A DNA stretch of 64,000 nucleotides, from positions 62,001 through 126,000 of the forward strand of contig NZ_BMMF01000014.1 of assembly GCF_014645695.1 (NCBI RefSeq), given 5' to 3'. Source of the DNA: Salinarimonas ramus. GTDB taxonomy: Bacteria; Pseudomonadota; Alphaproteobacteria; Rhizobiales; Beijerinckiaceae. Positions 33,614-41,868 of the stretch are shown here, in pieces (within the stretch, counting starts at the first letter, position 1; the number at the start of each line of letters is the position of its first letter). The notes below the pieces were generated by a model, which worked only from the letters and a program-made list of their open reading frames with translations, searched no databases and was not told the origin of the DNA. A program made the translations under genes and the position numbers.

Positions 33614-34744
33614 ATGAAGCCGTCCACCCGCTCCGCCAGCATCGCCGATCGCCTCGGCTTCGGCCGTTTCGGCCAGCGCGGGACGGCGGGGGCGTCGATC
33701 CCGGCGCAGGTGGCGTTCGAGGACGTGCACGTGGATTACGGCGTCACCCGTGCGCTCGACGGGGTGAGCCTCGTCGTCGAGCCGGGCGAGCTCGTCTGCC
33801 TGCTCGGCCATTCCGGCTGCGGCAAGACGACGCTTCTGCGGGTCGCCTCGGGCATCGAGACGCCCACCGCCGGGCGCGTCATGCTCGACGGGCGCGAGGT
33901 GAGCGGGCAGGCGGCCTTCGTGCCGCCGGAGGCGCGGGGCATCGGGCTGATGTTCCAGGACTACGCCCTCTTCCCGCACATGACGATCCTCGAGAACGTG
34001 CTGTTCGGCTTGAAGAGCCTGCCCAAGGCCGACGCGCTGGCCTCCGCCACGCGGGCGTTGTCGCGCGTGGGCCTCGAGCGGCTGTCCGGCGAGCATCCCC
34101 ACGTGCTCTCGGGGGGCGAGCAGCAGCGCGTGGCGCTCGCGCGCGCCATCGCGCCGCGTCCCGGCGTACTCCTGATGGACGAGCCCTTCTCGAACCTCGA
34201 CCGGCGGCTGCGCGATACGATCCGCGAGGAGACGGTGGCGATCCTGCGCGAGACGGGGGCGACGACCATCGTCGTCACCCACGATCCCGAGGAGGCGATG
34301 CGCATCGCCGATCGCATCGTGCTGATGCGCGCAGGGAGGGTGGTGCAGGAGGGGCCGGCGGAGGCGATCTATCGCCGCCCGGCGGATCTGTTCGCGGCGC
34401 GGTTCTTCTGCGATTTCAACGAGGTGGAGGGGGTCGTGCGCCGCGGCGCGGTCGAGACGCCGATCGGGCGCTTTCCCGCGCCGGGACTCGCGGAGGGGGA
34501 GGGCGCGATCGTCTGCGTGCGGCCCCAGGCGATCCGCCTGCGGGCTCCGGGCTTCTGCCTGCCGGGACGGATCGTCGCGCGTCGCTTCCTCGGCGAGGTC
34601 GATCTCGTCCACGTCGCGGTCCAGGGGCTCGACGCCCCCTTGCAGGGGCGCTGCCGCGACGGCTTGCGGGCGGGCGAGGGGCAGGACGTGGGCGTCGACG
34701 TCGACCCCGCCGAAGTTCTTGTTTTCGCCACCCATCGCCATTAG
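33614..34744 (+). CDS. ABC transporter ATP-binding protein (FbpC/PotA-like), orphan
   Basis: A 376-residue ATPase. Walker A is GHSGCGKTT near residue 73, the Q-loop MFQDYALFPH follows, and the signature is LSGGEQQRVALARA with Walker B VLLMDEPFSNLD and the H-loop VVTHDPEEAM. The C-terminal part after residue 240 fits a TOBE-type regulatory domain as in iron(III) and polyamine importers. The first 35 residues are an unusual basic extension. No permease or binding-protein gene is adjacent, so it either works with distant partners or has been moved here. It sits between scpB and tatA, interrupting a conserved neighbourhood. Substrate not assigned. Confidence 0.88.
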   Translation: MKPSTRSASIADRLGFGRFGQRGTAGASIPAQVAFEDVHVDYGVTRALDGVSLVVEPGELVCLLGHSGCGKTTLLRVASGIETPTAGRVMLDGREVSGQAAFVPPEARGIGLMFQDYALFPHMTILENVLFGLKSLPKADALASATRALSRVGLERLSGEHPHVLSGGEQQRVALARAIAPRPGVLLMDEPFSNLDRRLRDTIREETVAILRETGATTIVVTHDPEEAMRIADRIVLMRAGRVVQEGPAEAIYRRPADLFAARFFCDFNEVEGVVRRGAVETPIGRFPAPGLAEGEGAIVCVRPQAIRLRAPGFCLPGRIVARRFLGEVDLVHVAVQGLDAPLQGRCRDGLRAGEGQDVGVDVDPAEVLVFATHRH

Positions 34745-34795
34745 GTTGGCGGCCTGTCGAGACGAGAGTTGCCGGAAGGCGACGGAGGGACGCTG

Positions 34796-35050
34796 ATGGG
34801 TGGCGCAAGCATCTGGCACTGGATCGTCGTGGGTCTGATCGTGGTGCTCCTGTTCGGGCGCGGCAAGATCTCCGCGATGATGGGCGACGTCGCCCAGGGC
34901 ATCAAGGCGTTCAAGAAGGGCATGGCCGAGGACGAGCAGCCGGCCCAGGGTCAGGCCTCGAGCGAGCCGGCACGCTCCATCGAGCACCAGCCCGGCGAGG
35001 CGGCGCCCAGCGCCCACAACACGAACGCCAACGCCAACAAGGCCGGCTGA
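34796..35050 (+). CDS. tatA: Sec-independent protein translocase TatA
   Basis: An 84-residue protein: one N-terminal transmembrane helix ([20 protein letters not shown]) followed by the amphipathic helix with [18 protein letters not shown], and a polar tail. That is the TatA layout; TatA multimers form the passage for folded proteins in the inner membrane. The ATG at 34796 follows GGAGGGAC. An upstream in-frame ATG at 34769 would give a nine-residue extension and has no ribosome site. Confidence 0.95.
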   Translation: MGGASIWHWIVVGLIVVLLFGRGKISAMMGDVAQGIKAFKKGMAEDEQPAQGQASSEPARSIEHQPGEAAPSAHNTNANANKAG

Positions 35051-35118
35051 GGCCGATCTTCCAGAGCGCGCGGCGCGACGCGGGCGGACGACGCCCGCGC
35101 ATCGAGGCACGAGACGTC

Positions 35119-35673
35119 ATGTTCGACCTGAGCTGGGGCGAGATGATGCTGGTCGGCGCCGTCGCGCTGATCGTCATCGGTCCCAAGGACCTGCCCGGCA
35201 CCCTGCGCGCCGTCGGCCAGATGGTCGGCAAGGTGCGACGCATGGCGTCGGAGTTCCAGGGGCAGTTCAACCAGGCCATGCGCGAGGCCGAGCTCGACCA
35301 GGTCCGCAAGGACGTGGAGGGCATCAGCCGCGCGGCGAAGGCCGGCTACAACCCGGCCAAGGCCGCCCGCGACGAGCTCAAGCGAGCCATCGACGGCTCG
35401 CCGGGTGCCAAGGCGGCTTCCGGCGATGCCGGAGCGGCCTCCGCCGGCACGTCCGGGCCGAGCCTCGAGAAGAAGACGCCCGCCGCCGCGCCGAGCCTGG
35501 AGAAGGCCGCGTCGCCCGCCGCGTCCGCGGGTGACGATCCCGGCGCCGTGGCGGCCTCGCCGCCGGCTTCGGCGGCGACTCCCGTCGAGCCGGCGCCCGC
35601 TCCTGCCGCGGCGCCCGCGCCGATCCCCGCCGAGCCCGTGCGCGCGGACGAGAGAGAAGAGGTCAAGCCGTGA
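35119..35673 (+). CDS. tatB: Sec-independent protein translocase TatB
   Basis: A 184-residue TatB. The N-terminal MFDLSWGEMMLVGAVALIV is a transmembrane helix, with the Glu and the IGPKDLPGTLRAVGQMVGKVR hinge typical for TatB (in two parts: VIGPKDLPGTLRA and GKVRRMASEFQGQF). The C-terminal 90 residues are a Pro/Ala-rich variable region. With TatC it forms the signal-peptide receptor. The stop overlaps the tatC start by four bases (ATGA-type), so tatBC are coupled. The long linker is common in this lineage. Confidence 0.95.
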   Translation: MFDLSWGEMMLVGAVALIVIGPKDLPGTLRAVGQMVGKVRRMASEFQGQFNQAMREAELDQVRKDVEGISRAAKAGYNPAKAARDELKRAIDGSPGAKAASGDAGAASAGTSGPSLEKKTPAAAPSLEKAASPAASAGDDPGAVAASPPASAATPVEPAPAPAAAPAPIPAEPVRADEREEVKP

Positions 35674-36476
35674 CGCTCTCGGTCAAGCCCGACGACATCG
35701 AGGCGTCGCGCGCGCCGCTGATCGAGCACCTCATCGAGCTGCGCCAGAGGCTGATCCGCTCGCTGATCGCCTTCGTGGTCCTGTTCTTCGCCTCCTTCGG
35801 CTTCGCGAAGTACATCTACAACATCCTCGTCCAGCCCTACGTGAACGCGGTCGGCTCGCCCGAGCTGGCGCGGCTCGTCTACACGCACGGCCTGGAATAC
35901 CTGTTCACGCAGCTGCAGGTCGCCTTCTTCGGCGCGGCCTTCCTCGCCTTCCCCATCATCGCGACGCAGATCTACAAGTTCGTCGCGCCCGGCCTCTACA
36001 AGAACGAGCGTCAGGCGTTCCTGCCGTACCTCGTCGCGACGCCGGTCCTCTTCGCGACGGGCGCGCTCGTCGTCTACTACATCGCCATGCCGCTCCTGAT
36101 GAACTTCTCGGTGGGCATGCAGCAGCTGGCGGTGGAGGGCGCACCGACGATCGAGTTCCTGCCGAAGGTCAGCGAGTACCTGTCGCTGATCATGACGCTG
36201 ATCTTCGCCTTCGGCATCTGCTTCCAGCTGCCGGTCGTGCTGACGCTGCTGGCGCGCGCGGGCATCATCGACGCCGCCTTCCTGCGCGACAAGCGCAAGT
36301 ACGCCATCGTCTTCGTGTTCATCGTCGCCGCGCTGTTCACGCCCCCGGACGTGATCAGCCAGTTCGCCCTTGCGATCCCGACGCTGCTTCTCTACGAGCT
36401 GTCCATCTTCGCGGTCCAGATGGTCGAGAAGAAGCGTGCGGACGCCGAGGCCGCGCGCGACGCGGCGAACGATTGA
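35670..36476 (+). CDS. tatC: Sec-independent protein translocase TatC
   Basis: A 268-residue protein with six hydrophobic helices. Hallmarks include PLIEHLIELRQRLIRSLIAF near the N-terminus (LIEHLIELRQRL), the QLQVAFFGAAFLAFPIIATQ segment, FMTFGIAF-like FIFAFGICFQLPVVLTLL (quoted AFGICFQLPVV) and the TPPDVISQ motif near the end. It is the receptor for twin-arginine signal peptides. Length standard. Nearby Tat substrates in the window would include proteins with RR-type signals, for example BamE-like lipoprotein at 59381. Confidence 0.96.
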   Translation: MTLSVKPDDIEASRAPLIEHLIELRQRLIRSLIAFVVLFFASFGFAKYIYNILVQPYVNAVGSPELARLVYTHGLEYLFTQLQVAFFGAAFLAFPIIATQIYKFVAPGLYKNERQAFLPYLVATPVLFATGALVVYYIAMPLLMNFSVGMQQLAVEGAPTIEFLPKVSEYLSLIMTLIFAFGICFQLPVVLTLLARAGIIDAAFLRDKRKYAIVFVFIVAALFTPPDVISQFALAIPTLLLYELSIFAVQMVEKKRADAEAARDAAND

Positions 36477-36527
36477 GGCATTCTCGGTCCGGCGCCGCGC
36501 ATCAGTCCCGGCGCCGGTTCGAGAGCC

Positions 36528-37829
36528 ATGCACGACATCCGCGCCATCCGCGAGAACCCGACCGCGTTCGACGAGGGCCTGAGGAAGCGCGGGCTCGCGT
36601 CCCGCTCCGCCGAGCTGATCGCGCTCGATGATCGCCGCAAGAGCGTCATCGCCGAGGCGCAGGCCGCGCAGGAGCGCCGCAACAGCCTCTCCAAGGAGAT
36701 CGGCGGCGCCAAGAAGGCGGGCGACGAGGCGCGCGCGCAGGCCCTGATGGCCGAGGTCGCCGGCCTCAAGGATCGTCTCTCCGAGCTCGAGGCCGCCGAG
36801 AAGGACGCCGTCGCCACGCTCGATCGCGAGCTCGCCGGCATCCCCAACCTTCCCGCCGACGACGTGCCGGAGGGTCCCGACGAGAGCGCCAACGTCGAGC
36901 GCTCCACCTGGGGCACGCCGCGCCGCTCGAATTCCGCGCGCGAGCATTACGAGCTCGGCGAGGCGCTGGGGCTGATGGATTTCGAGGCGGCCGCAAAGCT
37001 CTCGGGCTCGCGCTTCGTCGTCTTGCGCGGCCAGCTCGCCCGGCTCGAGCGCGCCCTCGGCCAGTTCATGATCGACCTGCACACCCGCGAGCACGGCTAC
37101 ACGGAAGTGGCGCCGCCGCTGATGGTGCGCGACGAGGCCTTCTTCGGCACCGCGCAGCTGCCGAAGTTCGAGGACGACCAGTTCTGGGCGATCAAGGGGG
37201 ACGCGCTCGACGCGCCGCGCGAGAACCGCCTCGGCCTAATCCCCACCGCCGAGGTCCCCCTCACCAACCTCGTTCGCGAGGAGATCCTCCCCGAGGACGG
37301 GCTGCCTCGCCGCTTCACCGCGCTCACGCCCTCCTTCCGCGCGGAAGCCGGGGCGGCCGGGCGCGACACGCGCGGCATGCTGCGCCAGCACCAGTTCTGG
37401 AAGTGCGAGCTCGTCTCGGTCACGACGCCCGAACGCTCCAACGACGAGCACGAGCGCATGCTCGCCTGCGCCGAGGCCGTGCTGCGGGCGCTGGAGCTGC
37501 CCTATCGGGTCGTCACGCTCTGCGCGGGCGACATGGGCTTTTCCGCGAGGAAGACCTACGACATCGAGGTCTGGCTGCCGGGCCAGGATACCTATCGCGA
37601 GATCTCGTCCTGCTCGAATTGCGGGGACTTCCAGGCGAGGCGCATGCAGGCGCGCTTCCGTCGCGACGGCAAGCCGCATTTCGTCCACACGCTCAACGGC
37701 TCGGGCATCGCGGTCGGGCGTGCGCTGATCGCGGTGATGGAGACTTATCAGGACGAGGGCGGCGCCATCGCGGTCCCCGCGGCGCTCGCGCCCTATATGG
37801 GTGGCAGCACCCGCATCGAGAAAGCCTGA
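36528..37829 (+). CDS. serS: seryl-tRNA synthetase
   Basis: A 433-residue class II synthetase. The N-terminal coiled coil runs from about residue 25 to 105 ([20 protein letters not shown]). Catalytic motifs 2 and 3 are visible as [20 protein letters not shown], quoted in part ([22 protein letters not shown]), and [19 protein letters not shown]. It charges tRNA-Ser. The gene follows tatC by 51 bases. The ATG at 36528 gives the typical [11 protein letters not shown] start. Confidence 0.97.
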   Translation: MHDIRAIRENPTAFDEGLRKRGLASRSAELIALDDRRKSVIAEAQAAQERRNSLSKEIGGAKKAGDEARAQALMAEVAGLKDRLSELEAAEKDAVATLDRELAGIPNLPADDVPEGPDESANVERSTWGTPRRSNSAREHYELGEALGLMDFEAAAKLSGSRFVVLRGQLARLERALGQFMIDLHTREHGYTEVAPPLMVRDEAFFGTAQLPKFEDDQFWAIKGDALDAPRENRLGLIPTAEVPLTNLVREEILPEDGLPRRFTALTPSFRAEAGAAGRDTRGMLRQHQFWKCELVSVTTPERSNDEHERMLACAEAVLRALELPYRVVTLCAGDMGFSARKTYDIEVWLPGQDTYREISSCSNCGDFQARRMQARFRRDGKPHFVHTLNGSGIAVGRALIAVMETYQDEGGAIAVPAALAPYMGGSTRIEKA

Positions 37830-37883
37830 GAGCCGTGGCGGCTCCCCGGGCGAGCCCCCGACCGCATCCCTGAGAAGGCCCCC

Positions 37884-38645
37884 ATGCGCATCCTCTGCAC
37901 GAACGACGACGGCATCCACGCTCCGGGGCTCAAGAGCCTCGAGAAGATCGCCCGCAAGCTCTCCGACGACGTGACGGTGGTCGCGCCCGAGACCGACCAG
38001 TCCGGCGTCTCGCACTCGCTCTCGCTCAACGATCCGCTGCGCGTGCGCGAGACCGCGGAGGGCCATTTCGCCGTGAAGGGCACGCCCACCGACTGCGTGA
38101 TCATGGCGCTTCGCCACATCATGGTCGACCGCAAGCCGGACCTGATCCTATCGGGCGTCAATCGCGGCCAGAACGTCGCCGAGGACGTCTCCTATTCCGG
38201 CACGATCGCCGCCGCGATCGAGGGCACGATGCTCGGCGTGCGCTCGATCGCGCTGTCGCAATCCTACGGCGCCGGCGGGCGCGGGGCGATCCAGTGGGGC
38301 TGCGCGGAGGCGCACGGGGCGGACATCGTGAAGAAGGTGATCGGCCTCGAGCTGCCGCGCCACACGCTCGTGAACGTCAACTTTCCCGATTGCGCGCCGG
38401 AGAAGGTCGAGGGCGTCAGCGTCACGCACCAAGGCCTGCGCGACCAGGATCTGCTCTCCATCGACGAGCGGCGCGACGGGCGCGGCAACCCGTATTTCTG
38501 GATCGCCTTCGCGCGCGCGCCCTTCACGCCGGGCCACGGCTCGGATCTGTGGGCGATCGCCAATCGCCGCATCTCCGTGACGCCGCTGAAGCTCGACCTC
38601 ACCGACGAGCCGACGATGACGGCGCTCGCCGAGCTGTTCGACTGA
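37884..38645 (+). CDS. surE: 5'-nucleotidase SurE
   Basis: A 253-residue member of the SurE phosphatase family. Metal ligands are in NDDGIHAPG (residues 6-14; Asp8, Asp9 of the family NDDG motif), S39-type [10 protein letters not shown] and the [18 protein letters not shown] block (quoted in part [12 protein letters not shown]). SurE removes phosphate from nucleoside monophosphates and is linked to stationary-phase survival. It ends the tat-serS-surE run and is followed by a hairpin that also serves the convergent antitoxin gene. In many relatives pcm follows surE; here a toxin-antitoxin module does. Confidence 0.96.
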   Translation: MRILCTNDDGIHAPGLKSLEKIARKLSDDVTVVAPETDQSGVSHSLSLNDPLRVRETAEGHFAVKGTPTDCVIMALRHIMVDRKPDLILSGVNRGQNVAEDVSYSGTIAAAIEGTMLGVRSIALSQSYGAGGRGAIQWGCAEAHGADIVKKVIGLELPRHTLVNVNFPDCAPEKVEGVSVTHQGLRDQDLLSIDERRDGRGNPYFWIAFARAPFTPGHGSDLWAIANRRISVTPLKLDLTDEPTMTALAELFD

Positions 38646-38649
38646 GGCG

Positions 38650-38672
38650 CACGCGGCGCCTCACGCCGCGTG
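38650..38672. terminator. bidirectional hairpin between surE and the module 2 antitoxin
   Basis: CACGCGGCG and CGCCGCGTG form a nine-base perfect stem with a CCTCA loop. It starts five bases after the surE stop and includes the final codons of the convergent antitoxin gene. No T-tract on either side. Confidence 0.5.
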
Positions 38673-39035
38673 ATCGGCCTGGCGCCCGGCGATGGTCTCG
38701 GCCACCCAGTCCGGGTCGCGGGCGATGAGCTTGACGTAGGAGACGAGCACCGGATCGGGCGCATGGCGGCCCTGCTCGACGTCGCGCACGCGCCCGAGCG
38801 AGATGCCGTAGCGCGCCGCGAAGGCCTCCTGGCTCAGGCCGAGGCGCTCGCGGGTGCGACGGAGGTCGCGGCCGACGACGCCGCGCTCGAGCATCTCGTC
38901 GGTCGCGGGAAGAGCGTCCGGATCGGAAAGGGCGTTGGCCTCGATCTCGTCCTCGGTCATCTGCCGTCGCGGGGTGTCGGCTTCCAGCCGAGCGGCGGCG
39001 CGGATCTCCTCGATCGTCTTACGTACGATTGCCAT
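38661..39035 (-). CDS. HTH (XRE-type) antitoxin partner of BrnT, module 2
   Basis: A 124-residue protein with an N-terminal charged helical part (MAIVRKTIEEIRAAA) and a C-terminal XRE helix-turn-helix (RERLGLSQEAFAARYGIS, RDVEQGRHAPDP). It is a clear paralogue of the protein at 10897-11256, sharing layout and the opening residues. Its start (ATG ending at 39035) overlaps the toxin 3' end by 17 bases. The likely operator upstream of the toxin gene suggests it represses its own operon. Its 3' end lies inside the surE terminator hairpin. Confidence 0.83.
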   Translation of the reverse strand: MAIVRKTIEEIRAAARLEADTPRRQMTEDEIEANALSDPDALPATDEMLERGVVGRDLRRTRERLGLSQEAFAARYGISLGRVRDVEQGRHAPDPVLVSYVKLIARDPDWVAETIAGRQADHAA

Positions 39036-39327
39036 CGGCCTTGCCTCCTGCGTCGCTGTAGCGGCGGCGCTCCTTCCGGTTCGCCGGTCGCGCGGAGATG
39101 ATCCGTACGGCCTCGCCACGCATCGTGAACGCCACGAACAGAACGCCCTTCGCGGTCACTCCGATCGCTGCGAAGCGCATCTCGCCGTAAGCACGTCGCC
39201 CGTCCTCGAAAACGACCCGATCGAGGTCGTCGAACACGGATGCGGCGGTTTCGAACGAAATGCCGTGCTTCGCCTCGTTCGCCGAGGCCTTGGCATCGTC
39301 CCATTCGAAGTCGTTCGGCGCATCCAC
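39019..39327 (-). CDS. brnT: BrnT family toxin, module 2
   Basis: A 102-residue protein with FEWDDAKASANEAKHGISFE, YGEMRFAAIGVTAKGVLF and MRGEAVRIISARPANRKERR, the BrnT pattern. Start taken as GTG ending at 39327, which aligns exactly with the MD-x-P start of the module 1 toxin; longer upstream frames have no such match. No ribosome site precedes it and a -10-like TACCAT ends seven bases upstream, so the messenger may be leaderless. The predicted product is an RNA-cutting toxin of RelE-like fold. It is divergent from the carboxylase gene at 39451. Confidence 0.86.
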   Translation of the reverse strand: MDAPNDFEWDDAKASANEAKHGISFETAASVFDDLDRVVFEDGRRAYGEMRFAAIGVTAKGVLFVAFTMRGEAVRIISARPANRKERRRYSDAGGKADGNRT

Positions 39328-39333
39328 GAGGCC

Positions 39334-39362
39334 ATGGTACGGACGATCCGTACCCGTGTCCA
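39334..39362 (-). promoter_or_regulatory. promoter with palindromic operator for BrnT module 2
   Basis: Reading the minus strand: TGGACA (plus 39357-39362), 17 bases, then TACCAT (plus 39334-39339). Within the spacer and -10 lies a perfect 8-base inverted repeat with a 3-base centre, GGTACGGACGATCCGTACC on the plus strand (39336-39354). This is a good candidate for the site bound by the antitoxin. Confidence 0.65.
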
Positions 39363-39450
39363 CACGCCATCCCGTCGCTTCCTCGCGCCCCCTTGACCTT
39401 CGCGCGCCGCTCCAGTCCAAAGAGCGGGCATCCACGCGAGGAGGTCGCCC

Positions 39451-41424
39451 GTGCTGTCATCCGTGCTCATCGCCAATCGCGGAGAGATCGCGGTCCGCGT
39501 CATCCGGACCGCGCGGCGGCTCGGCATGCGGACCATCGCCGTCCATTCGGACGCGGATCGCGACGCGCTCTTCGTGCGCATGGCCGACGAGGCGCATCGG
39601 CTCGGTCCCGCGCCGGCCTCCGAGAGCTACCTGAAGATCGATGCGATCCTCGACATCGCCAGGAGCACGGGGGCGGCCTGCATCCATCCCGGCTACGGCT
39701 TCCTGTCCGAGCGCGCCGCCTTCGCGCGCGCCTGCGCCGAGGCGGGGATCGTCTTCGTCGGCCCGCCGGCGGAGGCGATCGACGCCATGGGGCTCAAGGA
39801 CGCCGCGAAGTCCCTCGTCCAGAAGGCGGGTGTGCCCGTCGTGCCGGGCTATCACGGCTCGCGCCAGGAGCCCGACTTCCTGCGCCAGAAGGCCTACGAG
39901 ATCGGCTATCCCGTGCTGATCAAGGCGGTCGCCGGCGGCGGCGGCAAGGGCATGCGCCGCGTCGACAAGGTGGCGGAGTTCGACGCCGCGCTCGCCTCCG
40001 CCCAGCGCGAGGCGCAGGCCTCCTTCGGCGATCCGCGGGTGCTCGTGGAAAAATACGTGCTCTCCCCGCGCCACGTGGAGATCCAGGTCTTCGCGGACAC
40101 GCACGGCAACGTCGTCCACCTGAACGAGCGCGACTGCTCGCTCCAGCGCCGCCACCAGAAGGTGATCGAGGAGGCGCCGGCACCCGGCATGACGCCGGAG
40201 GTGCGTGACGCGATGGGCCGCGCCGCCGTCGAGGCCGCCCGTGCGGTGGGCTATGTCGGCGCCGGCACCGTCGAGTTCATCGCCGACGGGCGCGAGGGGC
40301 TGCGAGCGGACCGCTTCTACTTCATGGAGATGAACACGCGTCTCCAGGTGGAGCACCCGGTCACCGAGGCGATCACCGGGCTCGACCTCGTGGAGCTGCA
40401 GTTCCGCGTCGCGTCGGGCGAGCCGCTGCCCTTCACGCAGGAGGAGGTGCCGCTCATGGGCCACGCCGTCGAGGCGCGGCTCTATGCCGAGGACCCCGAG
40501 CGCGGCTTCCTGCCCTCGACGGGGCGGCTCTTCGCGCTCTCGCTGCCCGAGGGCGAGGACGTGCGCGTCGATGCCGGCGTCGAGGCCGGCGACCAGGTCA
40601 CGCCCTTCTACGACCCGATGATCGCCAAGATCATCACCCGCGGCGAGAGCCGCGAGGAGGCGCTCGCCGCGCTCTCGCGGGCCCTCGGCCAGACGGTAGT
40701 GGCGGGGCCGCGCACGAACGCGGCTTTCCTGGCCCGCCTCGTCGACGCGCCCGCCTTCCGCGCGGGGACGTTCGACACCGGCTTCATCGACGCCAACCTC
40801 GAGGCGCTCGGCGCCGTGCCGCAGGAGGCCGACCCCGCCGCGATCGCCGCGGGCGCGCTCTCGCTCGTCGCCGAGGACGTGGCGGCCGCGCGCGACGCCT
40901 CCCGCAGCGCGCTGCGCGAGGCCACGAGCCCCTGGCTCGCGGAGGACGGCTTCCAGCTGATGGGCCTGCGCCGCACGACGCTGCCGCTCCTCGTCGACGG
41001 CGAGCGCCTCGACGCGCACGTCTCCTTCGACGCCGAAGGCCCGGCCGTCGAGATCCCCGGCGCCACCGCCACGATGGGCGAGCCCGAGGCGACGCTCGTC
41101 GAGGCGGACGGCGACGTCCTCGTCCTGCGCGAGGGCCGCCAGACCCGCGTCGGGCTCTACGATCCCGCCAGCGTCGACCTCGAGCATCTCGACGCCGGCG
41201 GCCTCGTGAAGGCGCCCATGCACGGCAAGGTCGTCGCGCTCTTCGTCTCGGAGGGCGAGCGGGTCGAGAAGGGCCAGCGCCTCGCGGTGGTGGAAGCGAT
41301 GAAGATGGAGCATCCGCTCACCGCGCCGATGGCCGGGACCGTCTCCGAGATCGCCGCCGCGGCGGGGGACCAGGTGGCGGAGGGCGCACGCATCCTCGTC
41401 ATCGCCACCGACGAGGAGGGATGA
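39451..41424 (+). CDS. biotin-dependent acyl-CoA carboxylase alpha subunit (methylcrotonyl-CoA carboxylase-like)
   Basis: A 657-residue protein with three parts. The N-terminal biotin carboxylase (ANRGEIAVRVIRTARRLG, ATP-grasp glycine loop KAVAGGGGKGMR, catalytic HVEIQVFAD, RLQVEHPVTE) spans about 450 residues. A middle linker domain follows, and the C-terminal biotinyl domain carries EAMKMEHPLTAPMAG with the biotinylated Lys. It carboxylates biotin for transfer to an acyl-CoA by a separate beta subunit. That layout fits methylcrotonyl- or propionyl-CoA carboxylase alpha chains; the beta chain is not in this window, so the substrate is not fixed. The ATG at 39451 follows GAGGTCGCCC and reads out divergently from the BrnT module. 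Confidence 0.9.
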   Translation: MLSSVLIANRGEIAVRVIRTARRLGMRTIAVHSDADRDALFVRMADEAHRLGPAPASESYLKIDAILDIARSTGAACIHPGYGFLSERAAFARACAEAGIVFVGPPAEAIDAMGLKDAAKSLVQKAGVPVVPGYHGSRQEPDFLRQKAYEIGYPVLIKAVAGGGGKGMRRVDKVAEFDAALASAQREAQASFGDPRVLVEKYVLSPRHVEIQVFADTHGNVVHLNERDCSLQRRHQKVIEEAPAPGMTPEVRDAMGRAAVEAARAVGYVGAGTVEFIADGREGLRADRFYFMEMNTRLQVEHPVTEAITGLDLVELQFRVASGEPLPFTQEEVPLMGHAVEARLYAEDPERGFLPSTGRLFALSLPEGEDVRVDAGVEAGDQVTPFYDPMIAKIITRGESREEALAALSRALGQTVVAGPRTNAAFLARLVDAPAFRAGTFDTGFIDANLEALGAVPQEADPAAIAAGALSLVAEDVAAARDASRSALREATSPWLAEDGFQLMGLRRTTLPLLVDGERLDAHVSFDAEGPAVEIPGATATMGEPEATLVEADGDVLVLREGRQTRVGLYDPASVDLEHLDAGGLVKAPMHGKVVALFVSEGERVEKGQRLAVVEAMKMEHPLTAPMAGTVSEIAAAAGDQVAEGARILVIATDEEG

Positions 41425-41427
41425 GCC

Positions 41428-41853
41428 GTGCGCAAGCTCGCCATCGCGCTCGCGATCCTCGTCGTGGTCGGCGGGTTCGGGACCTATCTCGCGCTCCAGC
41501 TCCAGCAGCATGCGACCGAGTGCGATTCGGCGCTTCGCCATTGCGCCGTGCCGCGCGAGGAGATCGCCTTCCTGGAGGGCGAGTGGTGCCTCGAGAGCGA
41601 TCCGGCGAGCCTGCGCGAGAGCGTCCGCTTCGAGGACGAGCGCATCCTGGTTCGCCAGAGCGGCGCGCGGGTCGGCGGCGAGCGGCCCTGGGTCGAGGCG
41701 CGGATCTTCCGCTCGATGGGTGTGCTCGTCTATTTCGAGCACGATGTCGAGACGGGCGAGCGCCTCTCCTCCGAGCTGACGCTGCTGCGCACCGGCGAGA
41801 CCACGCGCCAGACGGCGCTCGGCCCCAACCGCGTCTCCTGGGCGCGCTGCTGA
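41428..41853 (+). CDS. small membrane-anchored protein of unknown function
   Basis: A 141-residue protein starting with GTG at 41428, four bases after the carboxylase stop, with GAGGAGGGATG as ribosome site inside the end of that gene. The N-terminal helix (LAIALAILVVVGGFGTYLAL) is a signal anchor. The rest is a small extracytoplasmic domain with several cysteines (CDSALRHC, EWCLE and the terminal ARC), suggesting disulfides. I do not recognise the family. Co-transcribed with the carboxylase, but a functional link is not evident. Confidence 0.7.
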   Translation: MRKLAIALAILVVVGGFGTYLALQLQQHATECDSALRHCAVPREEIAFLEGEWCLESDPASLRESVRFEDERILVRQSGARVGGERPWVEARIFRSMGVLVYFEHDVETGERLSSELTLLRTGETTRQTALGPNRVSWARC

Positions 41854-41868
41854 CGGCACTCGCGGCGC

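Noticed and set aside
39457-41859. 800-codon minus-strand frame opposite the carboxylase gene
   Set aside because: Shadow of a strongly supported gene; repetitive Arg/Leu/Asp composition.
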